Shown: in pieces, positions 1-7,860 of the stretch
Layout of the letters: each line of letters starts with the position of its first letter
Numbering within the stretch: position 1 is the first letter of the stretch
Assembly: GCA_039908345.1 (NCBI GenBank)
Contig: JAMOBD010000033.1
Coordinates: 1-58,968 of the forward strand
Direction: 5' to 3'
Source of the DNA: Magnetospirillum sp. WYHS-4
GTDB taxonomy: Bacteria; Pseudomonadota; Alphaproteobacteria; Rhodospirillales; GLO-3
Length of the DNA: 58,968 bases
Notes under the pieces: generated by a model
The model's database searches: none
What the model was told of the DNA's origin: nothing
Seen by the model: the letters and a program-made list of their open reading frames with translations, nothing else
Position numbers and translations under genes: made by a program

Positions 1-521
1 CGCGGCAGGGGCGCCGTGGGATCGGGAGCGGCCGGCGGCGGCGGCGGTTCCGACGGCACGGCGGCGATAGCCGGAGGCGGAACGGGCGCGGGCTGCGGTG
101 CTTGGGGTTCCTCGGGAGGTGGCAACAGGCGCTCGACCTTGCCTTCCTTGGCTTCGCCGGACCCCAATTGGTCGTAGATGGTCTTGTCGCGGTTGGGAAC
201 GTCCATGCCGCCCGGATTTTCGGGCCGCATCTTGGCGGGCGACAGTTCGGCCCGCACGGTAGGCACGTCGCCGCCCGATTCGGCCGATCGGAGCCGGTCG
301 CCCAGCAGATACCAGCCGGCGGCACCGCCCGCCACCATCAGGGCCACGAAGGCGAGGAACAGCCTCAGCCCGGTGCGGCGACGCGGCTTGGGCGCCAGCA
401 CCGATTCGAATTCCAGGCCCAACGGGCCCAGTTCCTCCTGCGGGGAGGGCATGGCGGCGAATTCCGGGGGGCGAACGGAGTCCTGCTCGCCGAATCGGGG
501 GTCATGGCGGTCCGCGGTCAT
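1..521 (-). CDS. SPOR-type membrane protein, N-terminal part (runs off window)
   Basis: This is the 5' part of a minus-strand gene; the 3' part lies beyond position 1. The start ATG (521-519) overlaps the argS stop as ATGA, so it is translated right after argS. The visible ~173 residues have a short charged cytoplasmic N-terminus, then a basic stretch ([10 protein letters not shown]), one membrane helix (about residues 52-72, [20 protein letters not shown]), and a long periplasmic tail rich in proline and alanine. That is the usual layout of SPOR-domain cell-division/peptidoglycan-binding proteins, and in alphaproteobacteria such a gene commonly follows argS. The SPOR domain itself would be in the missing part, so the family call is inferred from layout and neighbourhood only. 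Confidence 0.65.
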   Translation of the reverse strand, partial: MTADRHDPRFGEQDSVRPPEFAAMPSPQEELGPLGLEFESVLAPKPRRRTGLRLFLAFVALMVAGGAAGWYLLGDRLRSAESGGDVPTVRAELSPAKMRPENPGGMDVPNRDKTIYDQLGSGEAKEGKVERLLPPPEEPQAPQPAPVPPPAIAAVPSEPPPPPAAPDPTAPLP

Positions 522-2278
522 CTCATCTCCTCGACCGGCGTAACCCCGAACACCTTCAATCCCGAAGCGATCACCAGGGCTACGGCCTGGATCAAGCCTA
601 GACGGGCAAGGGTTAACGGTCGGTTATCGGGAAGGAGGAAACGCAACTCGGCATCGTCCTTGCCCTTGTTCCAAAGGGCGTGGAAGCGCGCGGCCAAGTC
701 TTCCAGGTAATAGGCCAGGCGGTGCGGCTCGTGCGCAAGGGCGGCGCCCTCGATCAGGCGCGGCCAGGCCGCCATGGTGCGCATCAGGGCGATTTCGGCC
801 GGATCGCGCAGTTGGCCGAACTCGGCTTCGGCCAGGGCCCCGGCGGCCAGTTCGGCGGGGGAGAAGTGCTCGGTCGCCAAGCGCAGCACCGAATGGACGC
901 GGGCGTGGGCGTACTGGACGTAGAAGACCGGGTTGTCCTTGGACTGCTCCAGCACCTTGGCGAGGTCGAAATCCAGTTGGGCGTCGTTCTTGCGGGTCAG
1001 CATGATGAAGCGCACCACGTCCTTGCCCACCCGGTCGATGACGTCGCGCAGGGTGACGAAGGTGCCGGCGCGCTTGGACATCTTCACCGGCTCGCCGTTC
1101 TCCAGCAGATTGACCATCTGGCAGAGCTTGACGTCCAGGTCGCCCTTGCCTCCGGTCAGCGCCTTGACGGCCGCCTGCATGCGTTTGACGTAGCCGCCGT
1201 GATCGGCGCCCCAGACGTCGATCATCCCGGCGAAGCCGCGTTCGAACTTGTCGCGATGATAGGCCATGTCGGTGGCGAAGTAGGTCCAGGACCCGTCCGA
1301 CTTCATCACCGGCCGGTCCACGTCGTCGCCGAACAGGGTGGCACGGAACAGGGTCTGCTCGCGCGGTTCCCAGTCGTCGGGCAGCTTGCCCTTGGGGGGC
1401 TCCAGCACGCCCTGGTAGACCAGCCCGCGCGCCGCCAGGTCGTCCAGCGCCGCCTTGACCTTGCCGGCCCGTGCCAGGGCCAGTTCGGACGTGAAGACGT
1501 CGTGGCGCACTCCCAGCGCCGCCAGATCCTCCCGGATCAGGGCCATCATCTCGTCGCGGGCGAAGGCGCGGACGGGCTCCAGCCATTCGGCTTCCGGCAT
1601 ATCCCGCCAGCGTTCGCCGTCCACGGCCGCCAGCTTGGCCGCCGCCGGCTTCAGGTATTCGCCGGGATAGAGCCCCTCGGGAATGGCCCCGATCTCCTCG
1701 CCCAGGACTTCCCGGTAACGCAGGTGGAGCGAGCGGGCAAGCATGTCCACCTGGGCCCCGGCGTCGTTGATGTAGTACTCGCGAGTTACCTTGTAGCCGG
1801 CTTTTTCCAGCAGCCCCGCCAGCACGTCGCCGACCACGGCGCCGCGCCCGTGGCCCACATGCATGGGGCCGGTGGGGTTTGCGGATACGTATTCGACGTT
1901 CACCGACGCGCCAGCGCCGATCGGGGAATCCCCGTAGGCGGCCCCGGCGCGCAGCACGTCCCGCAAGCGTTCGCACCAGAAACCGTCGGCCAGGCGCAGA
2001 TTGATGAAGCCGGGCCCGGCGATCTCGACGCCGGTCACCTGGGGCAGGGCCTTCAGACGCGGCGCCAGAAGTTCCGCCAGGTCGCGGGGCTTCATGCCGG
2101 CGTCCTTGGCCAGCACCATGGCCGCGTTGGTCGCCAAGTCGCCGTGGGCTTCCTCGCGCGGTGGATCGACGGCGATGCGTCCGGTGGCGAGTCCGGCAGG
2201 CAGAATACCGCCAGCCATGAGGGAATCGAGGATGGCGACGATCTCGCCGCGGAAATGGTGGAACAAGTTCAAGGTCAT
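518..2278 (-). CDS. argS: Arginyl-tRNA synthetase
   Basis: Class I aminoacyl-tRNA synthetase that charges tRNA-Arg with arginine in the cytoplasm. The protein is 586 residues, normal for the family. The nucleotide-binding signature appears as [13 protein letters not shown] (HVGH in place of HIGH) and the second one as KMSKRAG; the C-terminal anticodon-binding domain (DALR type) ends the protein. I chose the ATG at 2278 ([13 protein letters not shown]) because it overlaps the dgt stop codon as ATGA and matches the family N-terminus; the reading frame extends upstream only by chance inside dgt. It forms a tight run with dgt upstream and the SPOR-like gene downstream. Confidence 0.97.
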   Translation of the reverse strand: MTLNLFHHFRGEIVAILDSLMAGGILPAGLATGRIAVDPPREEAHGDLATNAAMVLAKDAGMKPRDLAELLAPRLKALPQVTGVEIAGPGFINLRLADGFWCERLRDVLRAGAAYGDSPIGAGASVNVEYVSANPTGPMHVGHGRGAVVGDVLAGLLEKAGYKVTREYYINDAGAQVDMLARSLHLRYREVLGEEIGAIPEGLYPGEYLKPAAAKLAAVDGERWRDMPEAEWLEPVRAFARDEMMALIREDLAALGVRHDVFTSELALARAGKVKAALDDLAARGLVYQGVLEPPKGKLPDDWEPREQTLFRATLFGDDVDRPVMKSDGSWTYFATDMAYHRDKFERGFAGMIDVWGADHGGYVKRMQAAVKALTGGKGDLDVKLCQMVNLLENGEPVKMSKRAGTFVTLRDVIDRVGKDVVRFIMLTRKNDAQLDFDLAKVLEQSKDNPVFYVQYAHARVHSVLRLATEHFSPAELAAGALAEAEFGQLRDPAEIALMRTMAAWPRLIEGAALAHEPHRLAYYLEDLAARFHALWNKGKDDAELRFLLPDNRPLTLARLGLIQAVALVIASGLKVFGVTPVEEMR

Positions 2279-3441
2279 GAGATGCGGGCCTGGAGGTCGA
2301 AGAGCTGGCGATGTTCGTCGAGGGCGTAGCGGTCGGTCATGCCGGCCAGATAGTCGGCGACCAATTGGGCGGTGGCGGTGTCTCCCGGCCCCTTGGCCTG
2401 GAGGCGCCATTCGGTGGGCAGGCACTGGGGCTCGTCGAGGAGCAGCTTGAAGAGGTCCTTGACCACCCGGCGCGCCTTGCTGGTCATGCGGTTGAGCCGA
2501 TAGTGGCGGTACATGTGGACGAACAGGAATTCCTTCAGGCCCCGGTCGTGCGCCCGCATGCGATCCGAGAAGGCGGCCACCGGAGCCTTGAGCCGGCGAA
2601 CGTCGTCCGGCGAGCGGGGCGAGGCATCCCGAAGGCGGCGGGCGGTTTCGGCCAGCAGGTCTTCCACCATCACCCCGATCATGCGCCGCACCGATTCGTG
2701 AATCAGGCGGGATTCGTCCAGATCGGGGTAGGCTTGGCGCACCTCGGCGAAGACCGGCCCCGCCAGCGGCACGTCCCGCAGGTCATCGACGGTGAACAGG
2801 CCGGCCCGCAGGCCGTCGTCGATGTCGTGGTTATTGTAGGCGATGTCGTCGGCCAGGGCGGCGATCTGCGCCTCGGGGCCGGCGTAGGTATGGATTTCCA
2901 GGTCGTGGATGGGCAGGTACTCGGCGATGGCGCGCGGCGGCGCGCCCTTCAGGGGACCGTTGTGCTTGACCACCCCTTCCAGGGCTTCCCAGGTCAGGTT
3001 GAGGCCGTCGAACTCGGCATAGCGGGCCTCCAGGCGGGTGACGACCCGTAGCGACTGGGCGTTGTGATCGAAGCCGCCGAAGGGTTCCATCATCTCCTTC
3101 AGGGCGTCCTCGCCCGCATGTCCGAAGGGAGGATGGCCCAGGTCATGGGCGAGCGCCAGGGCTTCCGCCAGATCCTCGTTGAGCCGGAGCGCCCGGCAGA
3201 CCGAACGGGCGATCTGCGAGACCTCCAGGGAATGGGTGAGGCGGGTGCGGAAGAAATCGCCTTCGTGGTTGACGAAGACCTGGGTCTTGTATTCCAGGCG
3301 GCGGAAGGCGGCCGAATGAATGATGCGGTCGCGGTCGCGCTGGAAACAGGTGCGCGTGGCGCTCTCCGGTTCCGGATACAGCCGACCGCGGCTGTCCTCG
3401 GGCCGGCAGGCATGGGGGGCGAGGGGGCTGGTGTCGATCAT
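2275..3441 (-). CDS. dgt: dGTP triphosphohydrolase-like HD-domain protein
   Basis: Deoxyguanosinetriphosphate triphosphohydrolase-like protein (388 residues), expected to cut dNTPs to deoxynucleoside and triphosphate and so influence nucleotide pools. The family N-terminal signature is visible ([22 protein letters not shown]), followed by the HD metal-binding site: THSLEV, then [15 protein letters not shown]. Later acidic and His residues ([13 protein letters not shown]) complete the metal site. The ATG at 3441 ([11 protein letters not shown]) is preferred over an upstream GTG/ATG because family members start here. It overlaps argS by four bases (ATGA). The dgt-argS-SPOR order is common in alphaproteobacteria. 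Confidence 0.93.
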   Translation of the reverse strand: MIDTSPLAPHACRPEDSRGRLYPEPESATRTCFQRDRDRIIHSAAFRRLEYKTQVFVNHEGDFFRTRLTHSLEVSQIARSVCRALRLNEDLAEALALAHDLGHPPFGHAGEDALKEMMEPFGGFDHNAQSLRVVTRLEARYAEFDGLNLTWEALEGVVKHNGPLKGAPPRAIAEYLPIHDLEIHTYAGPEAQIAALADDIAYNNHDIDDGLRAGLFTVDDLRDVPLAGPVFAEVRQAYPDLDESRLIHESVRRMIGVMVEDLLAETARRLRDASPRSPDDVRRLKAPVAAFSDRMRAHDRGLKEFLFVHMYRHYRLNRMTSKARRVVKDLFKLLLDEPQCLPTEWRLQAKGPGDTATAQLVADYLAGMTDRYALDEHRQLFDLQARIS

Positions 3442-3517
3442 GCCCGGAAGGTAGCCCCGCCGGACCGGGGAGGCAACGGGGATTGGGGAGCCCCGCAAGG
3501 CTCCCCGTGATATCCCG

Positions 3518-4417
3518 TCAATTGGCCATCATCCGGCTTCCCGCTTGGCGGTCCTGCACCGCGTGGCGGACGGAGCGCTGCAGCTTCTCGAAGGCGCGGA
3601 CCTCGATCTGGCGCACCCGTTCGCGCGAGATGCCGTAGCGCTGGCTGAGCAGTTCCAGTGTCGCCGGATATTCCTTCAGCCGCCGTTCCTCCAGGATGCC
3701 GCGCTCGCGTTCCGACAGGCCCGCCATGGCGCCCTGCAGGAGATGGTGGCGGTCGTCGGTTTCCTGGCGTTCGGACAGGCGGGTCTCCTGGTCGGGGGTG
3801 TCGTCGACCAGCCAATCCTGCCATTCGCCCTCGCCGTCTTCCCGCACCGCCATGTTCAAGGAATGGTCCGGGCTGGACAGCCGGCCGTTCATGCTGCGGA
3901 CCTCGGCCTCGTGGACCCCCAGGCGCCGGGCGATCTCCTTGATTACTTCGGGCGACAGGTCGCCGTCTTCGATGGCCCGCATCTGGCCCTTCAGGCGCCG
4001 CAGATTGAAGAACAGCTTCTTCTGGGCGGCGGTGGTTCCCATCTTCACCAACGACCAGGAGTGCAGGATGTATTCCTGGATCGCCGCGCGGATCCACCAC
4101 ATGGCGTAGGTGGCCAGGCGGAAGCCCCGGTCGGGGTCGAAGCGGCGTACCGCCTGCATGATCCCGACATTGCCTTCCGAGATCAACTCGCCCACCGGCA
4201 GGCCGTAGCCGCGATAGCCCATGGCGATCTTGGCGACCAGGCGCAGATGACTGGTGACCAAGCGGTGGGCGGCGGCCTCGTCGCCGTTCTCGCGCCAACG
4301 ACGCGCCAGATCCAGTTCCTCCTCAGGCTCGAGCATCGGAAATTTCCGAATGGCCTGGAGGTAGCGGGTCAGGTTGTTCTCGGGGGAAAGATCGAGATGG
4401 AAAGCCATGGCCGACAT
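3518..4417 (-). CDS. rpoH: RNA polymerase heat-shock sigma factor (sigma-32)
   Basis: Alternative sigma factor for heat-shock genes. Region 2 is clear ([16 protein letters not shown], then [40 protein letters not shown] and [16 protein letters not shown]). The RpoH-specific box [12 protein letters not shown] follows, and region 4 carries the helix-turn-helix ([24 protein letters not shown]). The length is 299 residues from the ATG at 4417, which has a GCGAGGG ribosome site about nine bases upstream. A TTG at 4444 is in frame but has no spaced ribosome site. Upstream lie a sigma-70-like promoter and an 8-bp hairpin. Alphaproteobacteria often have more than one rpoH; the window cannot show which copy this is. 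Confidence 0.96.
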   Translation of the reverse strand: MSAMAFHLDLSPENNLTRYLQAIRKFPMLEPEEELDLARRWRENGDEAAAHRLVTSHLRLVAKIAMGYRGYGLPVGELISEGNVGIMQAVRRFDPDRGFRLATYAMWWIRAAIQEYILHSWSLVKMGTTAAQKKLFFNLRRLKGQMRAIEDGDLSPEVIKEIARRLGVHEAEVRSMNGRLSSPDHSLNMAVREDGEGEWQDWLVDDTPDQETRLSERQETDDRHHLLQGAMAGLSERERGILEERRLKEYPATLELLSQRYGISRERVRQIEVRAFEKLQRSVRHAVQDRQAGSRMMAN

Positions 4418-4455
4418 GACACGCACCCTCGCCTGAATTGCCAAGTCCTACGCGC

Positions 4456-4484
4456 GATCCCGTCTGAGACGATGGCACGGGATC
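4456..4484 (-). promoter_or_regulatory. Hairpin in rpoH leader
   Basis: Perfect 8-bp inverted repeat (GATCCCGT at 4456-4463, ACGGGATC at 4477-4484) with a 13-base loop, about 40 bases upstream of the rpoH ATG and downstream of the predicted promoter, hence in the leader RNA. It could influence stability or temperature-dependent translation, but it does not cover the ribosome site directly, so the role is unknown. Confidence 0.4.
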
Positions 4485-4524
4485 ACTCAGGACAGAGACA
4501 TCATATCCGACTGTGGCGCTCAAG

Positions 4525-4553
4525 TATAGTGGCACCTAAAGTACTTCTAAAAC
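4525..4553 (-). promoter_or_regulatory. Predicted rpoH promoter
   Basis: On the minus strand a -35-like TTTAGA (4553-4548) and a -10-like TATACT (4530-4525, five of six consensus bases) are separated by 17 bases, in an AT-rich pocket unlike the surrounding GC-rich DNA. The -35 lies inside the end of rluD. This places transcription start roughly 100 bases before the rpoH ATG. It is a sequence match only. Confidence 0.5.
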
Positions 4554-5531
4554 ACCTATTAACATAATGATATCACGTGGTAAAATGCTTTCAAACCTCA
4601 GGACTTTTTGGGTTTTTGGGTGCTCAAATCCAATCACAAGGGCGTGAAGAGCCTGACGCTTGAAATCGGCGACGATCCTACCGGTTTCCGGGAGCAGAGC
4701 TTTCAGTTTCTGGCGGCTATTGCCCCCATAGAGGGGATCGCCGATCACCGGATGGCCCAGGCTCGCCATATGAACCCTGATCTGGTGGGTACGCCCCGTC
4801 GCCAGCCGGCATTCCACCAGGGAGGCCGTGTCGCCGAAGGTCCTGAGCACCCGGTAGCGGGTGAGCGCCGGCTTGCCGCCCTTCGCCACCACGGCCATCT
4901 TCTTGCGGTTGCGGGGGCTGCGGCCGATGTTGCCGGCGATCTCGCCCTGGCGGGGCGACGGTACGCCCCAGACGACGGCGTGATAGACCCGCTCCAGGCT
5001 ATGGACGGCAAACTGGGCGGCCAGGCCGCGGTGGGCCTGTTCGGTCTTGGCGACCACCATCAGGCCGCTGGTGTCCTTGTCGAGGCGATGGACGATGCCC
5101 GGCCGCTCCACGCCGCCGATACCCTTCAGGCTCTCGCCGCAATGGGCAAGCAAGGCGTTTACCAGGGTCTGGTCGGGATTGCCGGGAGCGGGGTGGACGA
5201 CCAGACCGGCCGGCTTGTCGAGCACGATCAGTTCGTCGTCCTCGTAGACGATGGCCAGGTCCATGGCCTGGGCGGGCAGCCCGGCGGGCGTCGGCGCGGG
5301 AACCCGGATGCGGAAGCTCTGGGCCTCCTGGACGCGGTAGTCGGGATCGCGCAAGGCCACCCCCTGGCCGCAGCTGCAGCCGCCGAAGGTCACCCGGCCA
5401 TCGAGGATGAGGGCCTTCAAGCGGGTGCGCGACAACTCGGGCAGGGCATCGGCCAAAAGCTTGTCCAGACGCCAGCCGGCCTTGTCGTCAGGCACCGCGA
5501 CGGTATATGTGGGAGTGGAATCGTCGGTCAT
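4536..5531 (-). CDS. rluD: 23S rRNA pseudouridine synthase, RluD/RluA family
   Basis: Converts uridines to pseudouridine in large-subunit rRNA (RluD modifies helix 69 positions). The 331-residue protein has an N-terminal S4 RNA-binding domain (GWRLDKLLADALPELSRTRLK) and the RluA catalytic core with the family motif GIVHRLDKDTSGLMVVAK, where the Asp of HRLDKDTSG is the catalytic residue. ATGRTHQIRVH is the second conserved box. The start ATG at 5531 is only twelve bases from the divergent ATG at 5544, so the two genes must share a promoter region that extends into coding sequence. The open frame upstream of 5531 is antisense noise. Confidence 0.93.
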   Translation of the reverse strand: MTDDSTPTYTVAVPDDKAGWRLDKLLADALPELSRTRLKALILDGRVTFGGCSCGQGVALRDPDYRVQEAQSFRIRVPAPTPAGLPAQAMDLAIVYEDDELIVLDKPAGLVVHPAPGNPDQTLVNALLAHCGESLKGIGGVERPGIVHRLDKDTSGLMVVAKTEQAHRGLAAQFAVHSLERVYHAVVWGVPSPRQGEIAGNIGRSPRNRKKMAVVAKGGKPALTRYRVLRTFGDTASLVECRLATGRTHQIRVHMASLGHPVIGDPLYGGNSRQKLKALLPETGRIVADFKRQALHALVIGFEHPKTQKVLRFESILPRDIIMLIGVLEVL

Positions 5532-5543
5532 ATCGGGTGAACC

Positions 5544-5891
5544 ATGCAGGGATTGAAGGCCATCGTCGTCGGTTTGGGCATCGCCATCGTGCTGAGCATG
5601 GGAGCGCTCGCCTACGGACTTTACTACAAGTCCCAACATCCCGACTTCAAACTCTTCGCATCGTCGCCGACGGCGGAACGGCCGCACGAGGCGGACGGGC
5701 CTCCGGCTGCCCCGGCAGACGGCGCCCTGCCCTTCGGCGCCCTGCTCGCCCCCTTGCCGGCCGGTTGCGGCTTGGCCGAGATGCGGCCCCAGGGCGGCCG
5801 GCTCTACCTGCGCGGCGATTGCGGCGTGGTGGCGGTGGTGGACGTGGCGGCGGGCCGGCTGCTGGGTACCGTCGACACCCGGGCGAAATGA
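5544..5891 (+). CDS. Small single-pass membrane protein, unknown function
   Basis: A 115-residue protein with one N-terminal membrane helix (about residues 5-27, LKAIVVGLGIAIVLSMGALAYGL in part) and a periplasmic domain that ends in a short beta-rich stretch (LYLRGDCGVVAVVDVAAGRLLG). It resembles the small proteins that sit divergently beside rluA-family genes in many alphaproteobacteria (possibly DUF6476); I am not sure of the family. The stop overlaps the next start as ATGA, so it is coupled to the JAMM peptidase gene. Confidence 0.7.
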   Translation: MQGLKAIVVGLGIAIVLSMGALAYGLYYKSQHPDFKLFASSPTAERPHEADGPPAAPADGALPFGALLAPLPAGCGLAEMRPQGGRLYLRGDCGVVAVVDVAAGRLLGTVDTRAK

Positions 5892-6313
5892 TCGCCCTGC
5901 CGGCTTCCGTCCTGGCGGCCATCCGGGCCCAGGCCGAGGCGGCCTATCCTGAGGAATGCTGCGGCCTGCTGGTGGGAAGCGTCGAGGCGAACGGCCGGGT
6001 GGCGGTGGTCCGCCACGTGCCCAGCCCGAATCTGGCCGAAGGCGACCGGCGCCGTTCGTTCGAGGTTTCTCCGCAAGTCCGCTTCGATTTGATGCGGTCG
6101 CTGCGGGCGACCGGAGAAGCCTTGGTCGGCCATTACCATTCCCATCCCGACGGGCCGGCGGCACCGTCGGCGGCCGACCGCGTCATGGTCTGGGAACCGG
6201 AACTGGTCTGGCTGGTGGTGGCGGTGCGAGATGGCAAGGCGGGCATCCCGCAGGCCTATCGGCCCGACGCGAGCGAGGGATTCCGCCGCCTGGAACTGAA
6301 AACCGGCATTTAG
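5888..6313 (+). CDS. JAMM/Mov34-type metallopeptidase
   Basis: Prokaryotic MPN+ (JAMM) zinc isopeptidase-like protein, 141 residues. All catalytic elements are visible: a Glu near residues 22-23 (PEECCGLLVG), then HSHP with the spaced Ser and Asp (H84, H86, S94, D97 in HSHPDGPAAPSAAD). Family members remove C-terminal groups from ubiquitin-like sulfur carrier proteins or act in cysteine/thiamine/molybdopterin pathways, but no sulfur carrier or E1-like gene is next to this one, so the substrate is open. It is translationally coupled to the small membrane protein upstream. Confidence 0.88.
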   Translation: MIALPASVLAAIRAQAEAAYPEECCGLLVGSVEANGRVAVVRHVPSPNLAEGDRRRSFEVSPQVRFDLMRSLRATGEALVGHYHSHPDGPAAPSAADRVMVWEPELVWLVVAVRDGKAGIPQAYRPDASEGFRRLELKTGI

Positions 6314-6335
6314 GGTCGGGGCCCGGCTGGCAGGC

Positions 6336-6617
6336 CTACCGCCGTTTCCGCCGTTCCTCGACGATGGAATAGAGGGTACGTTCGGGGTTCTTCTTGCACT
6401 CCTCCTCGACCGTCTCGCCGACCAGTTCGACCCAGCTGTCGCTGTATTTGGCCTCGCCCTTGCGGCCGCTCAGGTAGCCGTCGATCCAGTAGACCAGCCA
6501 CATGGTTTCCTCGATGCTCGGACGCTCGCCGCAGGTGATCTTGGTGACGTCCTGTTTTTCCGCCGCCTCAAGGGCAGTGGCCGCCAGCAGGCCGACGAGG
6601 ATCAGGATGGCGCGCAT
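6336..6617 (-). CDS. HdeA/HdeB-like periplasmic protein
   Basis: A 93-residue exported protein: a clear signal peptide (MRAILILVGLLAATALEAAE) precedes a ~73-residue mature domain. The mature part resembles the HdeA family of acid-stress chaperones, with a first Cys after the conserved DVTKITCGE, an aromatic helix (MWLVYWIDGYLSG) and a second Cys in EECKKNPERTL that would form the single disulfide. Acid-chaperone function is proved only for enterobacterial HdeA/B, so the role here is inferred. It lies alone, convergent with the JAMM gene and divergent from dprA. Confidence 0.7.
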   Translation of the reverse strand: MRAILILVGLLAATALEAAEKQDVTKITCGERPSIEETMWLVYWIDGYLSGRKGEAKYSDSWVELVGETVEEECKKNPERTLYSIVEERRKRR

Positions 6618-6717
6618 GGGAACCCCCCTTGGAAATCGTGACGCCGCATTCTATGTCCCCCGGCCTAATGCGCAAGCCGCCTTGACGGGCGAAGAGCGAA
6701 GGGGCACCCTTCCCGTC

Positions 6718-7851
6718 ATGAGCGAGAGCCGGGGGCCGGAACTGTCGGATTCGATCAAGCTGGACTGGCTGCGGCTGATCCGTAGCGAGAACGTCGGTCC
6801 GGTGACCTTTTTCCGGTTGCTCGAGCGCTTCGGCACGGCGGCGGCAGCCCTCAAGGCCCTGCCCGAACTGGCCCGGCGCGGCGGGCGCGCCGAACGCATC
6901 AAGGTCTGCAGCCCCGCCGACGCGAAAAAGGAATTCGAGGCCCTGATCGGGCTCGGTGGATGCTGGGTGGCGGCAGGAGAACAGGACTACCCGCCCCTGC
7001 TGGCCCAAGTCGAGGACCCGCCGCCCCTGCTGGCGGTGTTGGGTCATCCTCACCTATTGCGCAAGCGCGCGGTAGCGGTGGTGGGGTCGCGCAATGCCTC
7101 CCTGAACGGCTGCCGGCTGGCCCAGAGGATCGCCGCCGACCTTGGGCAGGGCGGGCTTCTCGTGGTCTCGGGCCTGGCGCGCGGCATCGACGCCGCCGCC
7201 CACGAAGGTGCCCTGGCGACGGGAACCGTGGGCGTAGTCGGCGGCGGAGTCGACGTGGTCTATCCCAAGGAGAACGCCAAGCTTTACGAACGCCTGGTCG
7301 CCGAAGGCGCCATCGTCGCCGAGGCCCCGGTCGGCACCCAGCCGTTGGCCAGCCACTTCCCGCGCCGCAACCGCATCATTTCCGGTATGGCGCGGGGTGT
7401 AGTGGTGGTGGAAGCCGGCAAGCGGTCGGGGTCCCTGATAACCGCCCGCATGGCCGGCGAACAGGGACGCGAGGTCTTCGCCGTGCCCGGCTCGCCGCTC
7501 GATCCGCGTAGCGCCGGAACCAACGACTTGATCCGCCAGGGCGCCGTGCTGACCGAATCCGCGGAAGACGTTCTGGCCGCCCTGAAGCCCTTGATGGCGA
7601 CCCCGCTGAAGGAACGTAAGCGTATGGAGGTACGGGACCTTTTCGCCAAACCGCCGGCGGAGGCCGAAGTCGAATCGGCCCGCCGCCGAATCGAGTCCCT
7701 GTTGAATACGACCGCCATCGAGGTTGACGAAATCGTCGCCGCCTGCCAATTACCGGTGGCGGTGGTGCTGTCGGCGCTCCTCGAGTTGGAACTCGCGGGT
7801 CGTCTGGAGCGCCATCCCGGCAACCGGGTTTCAATCCTGCGCTCAGCCTGA
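6718..7851 (+). CDS. dprA: DNA-processing protein DprA
   Basis: DprA/Smf protein (377 residues) that loads RecA on incoming single-stranded DNA during transformation. It has an N-terminal SAM-like helical part (LRLIRSENVGPVTFFRLLERFG) and the extended Rossmann core with signature pieces VAVVGSRNAS, VVSGLARGIDAAAHEGAL, GGGVDVVYPKEN and FPRRNRIISGMA. A C-terminal winged-helix part follows (VDEIVAACQLPVAVVLSALLELELAGRL). I chose the ATG at 6718 (MSESRGPEL), which fits the family; the frame is open further upstream into the divergent hdeA-like gene. topA starts nine bases after the stop, the usual dprA-topA pairing. Confidence 0.95.
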   Translation: MSESRGPELSDSIKLDWLRLIRSENVGPVTFFRLLERFGTAAAALKALPELARRGGRAERIKVCSPADAKKEFEALIGLGGCWVAAGEQDYPPLLAQVEDPPPLLAVLGHPHLLRKRAVAVVGSRNASLNGCRLAQRIAADLGQGGLLVVSGLARGIDAAAHEGALATGTVGVVGGGVDVVYPKENAKLYERLVAEGAIVAEAPVGTQPLASHFPRRNRIISGMARGVVVVEAGKRSGSLITARMAGEQGREVFAVPGSPLDPRSAGTNDLIRQGAVLTESAEDVLAALKPLMATPLKERKRMEVRDLFAKPPAEAEVESARRRIESLLNTTAIEVDEIVAACQLPVAVVLSALLELELAGRLERHPGNRVSILRSA

Positions 7852-7860
7852 ACGGATTCC

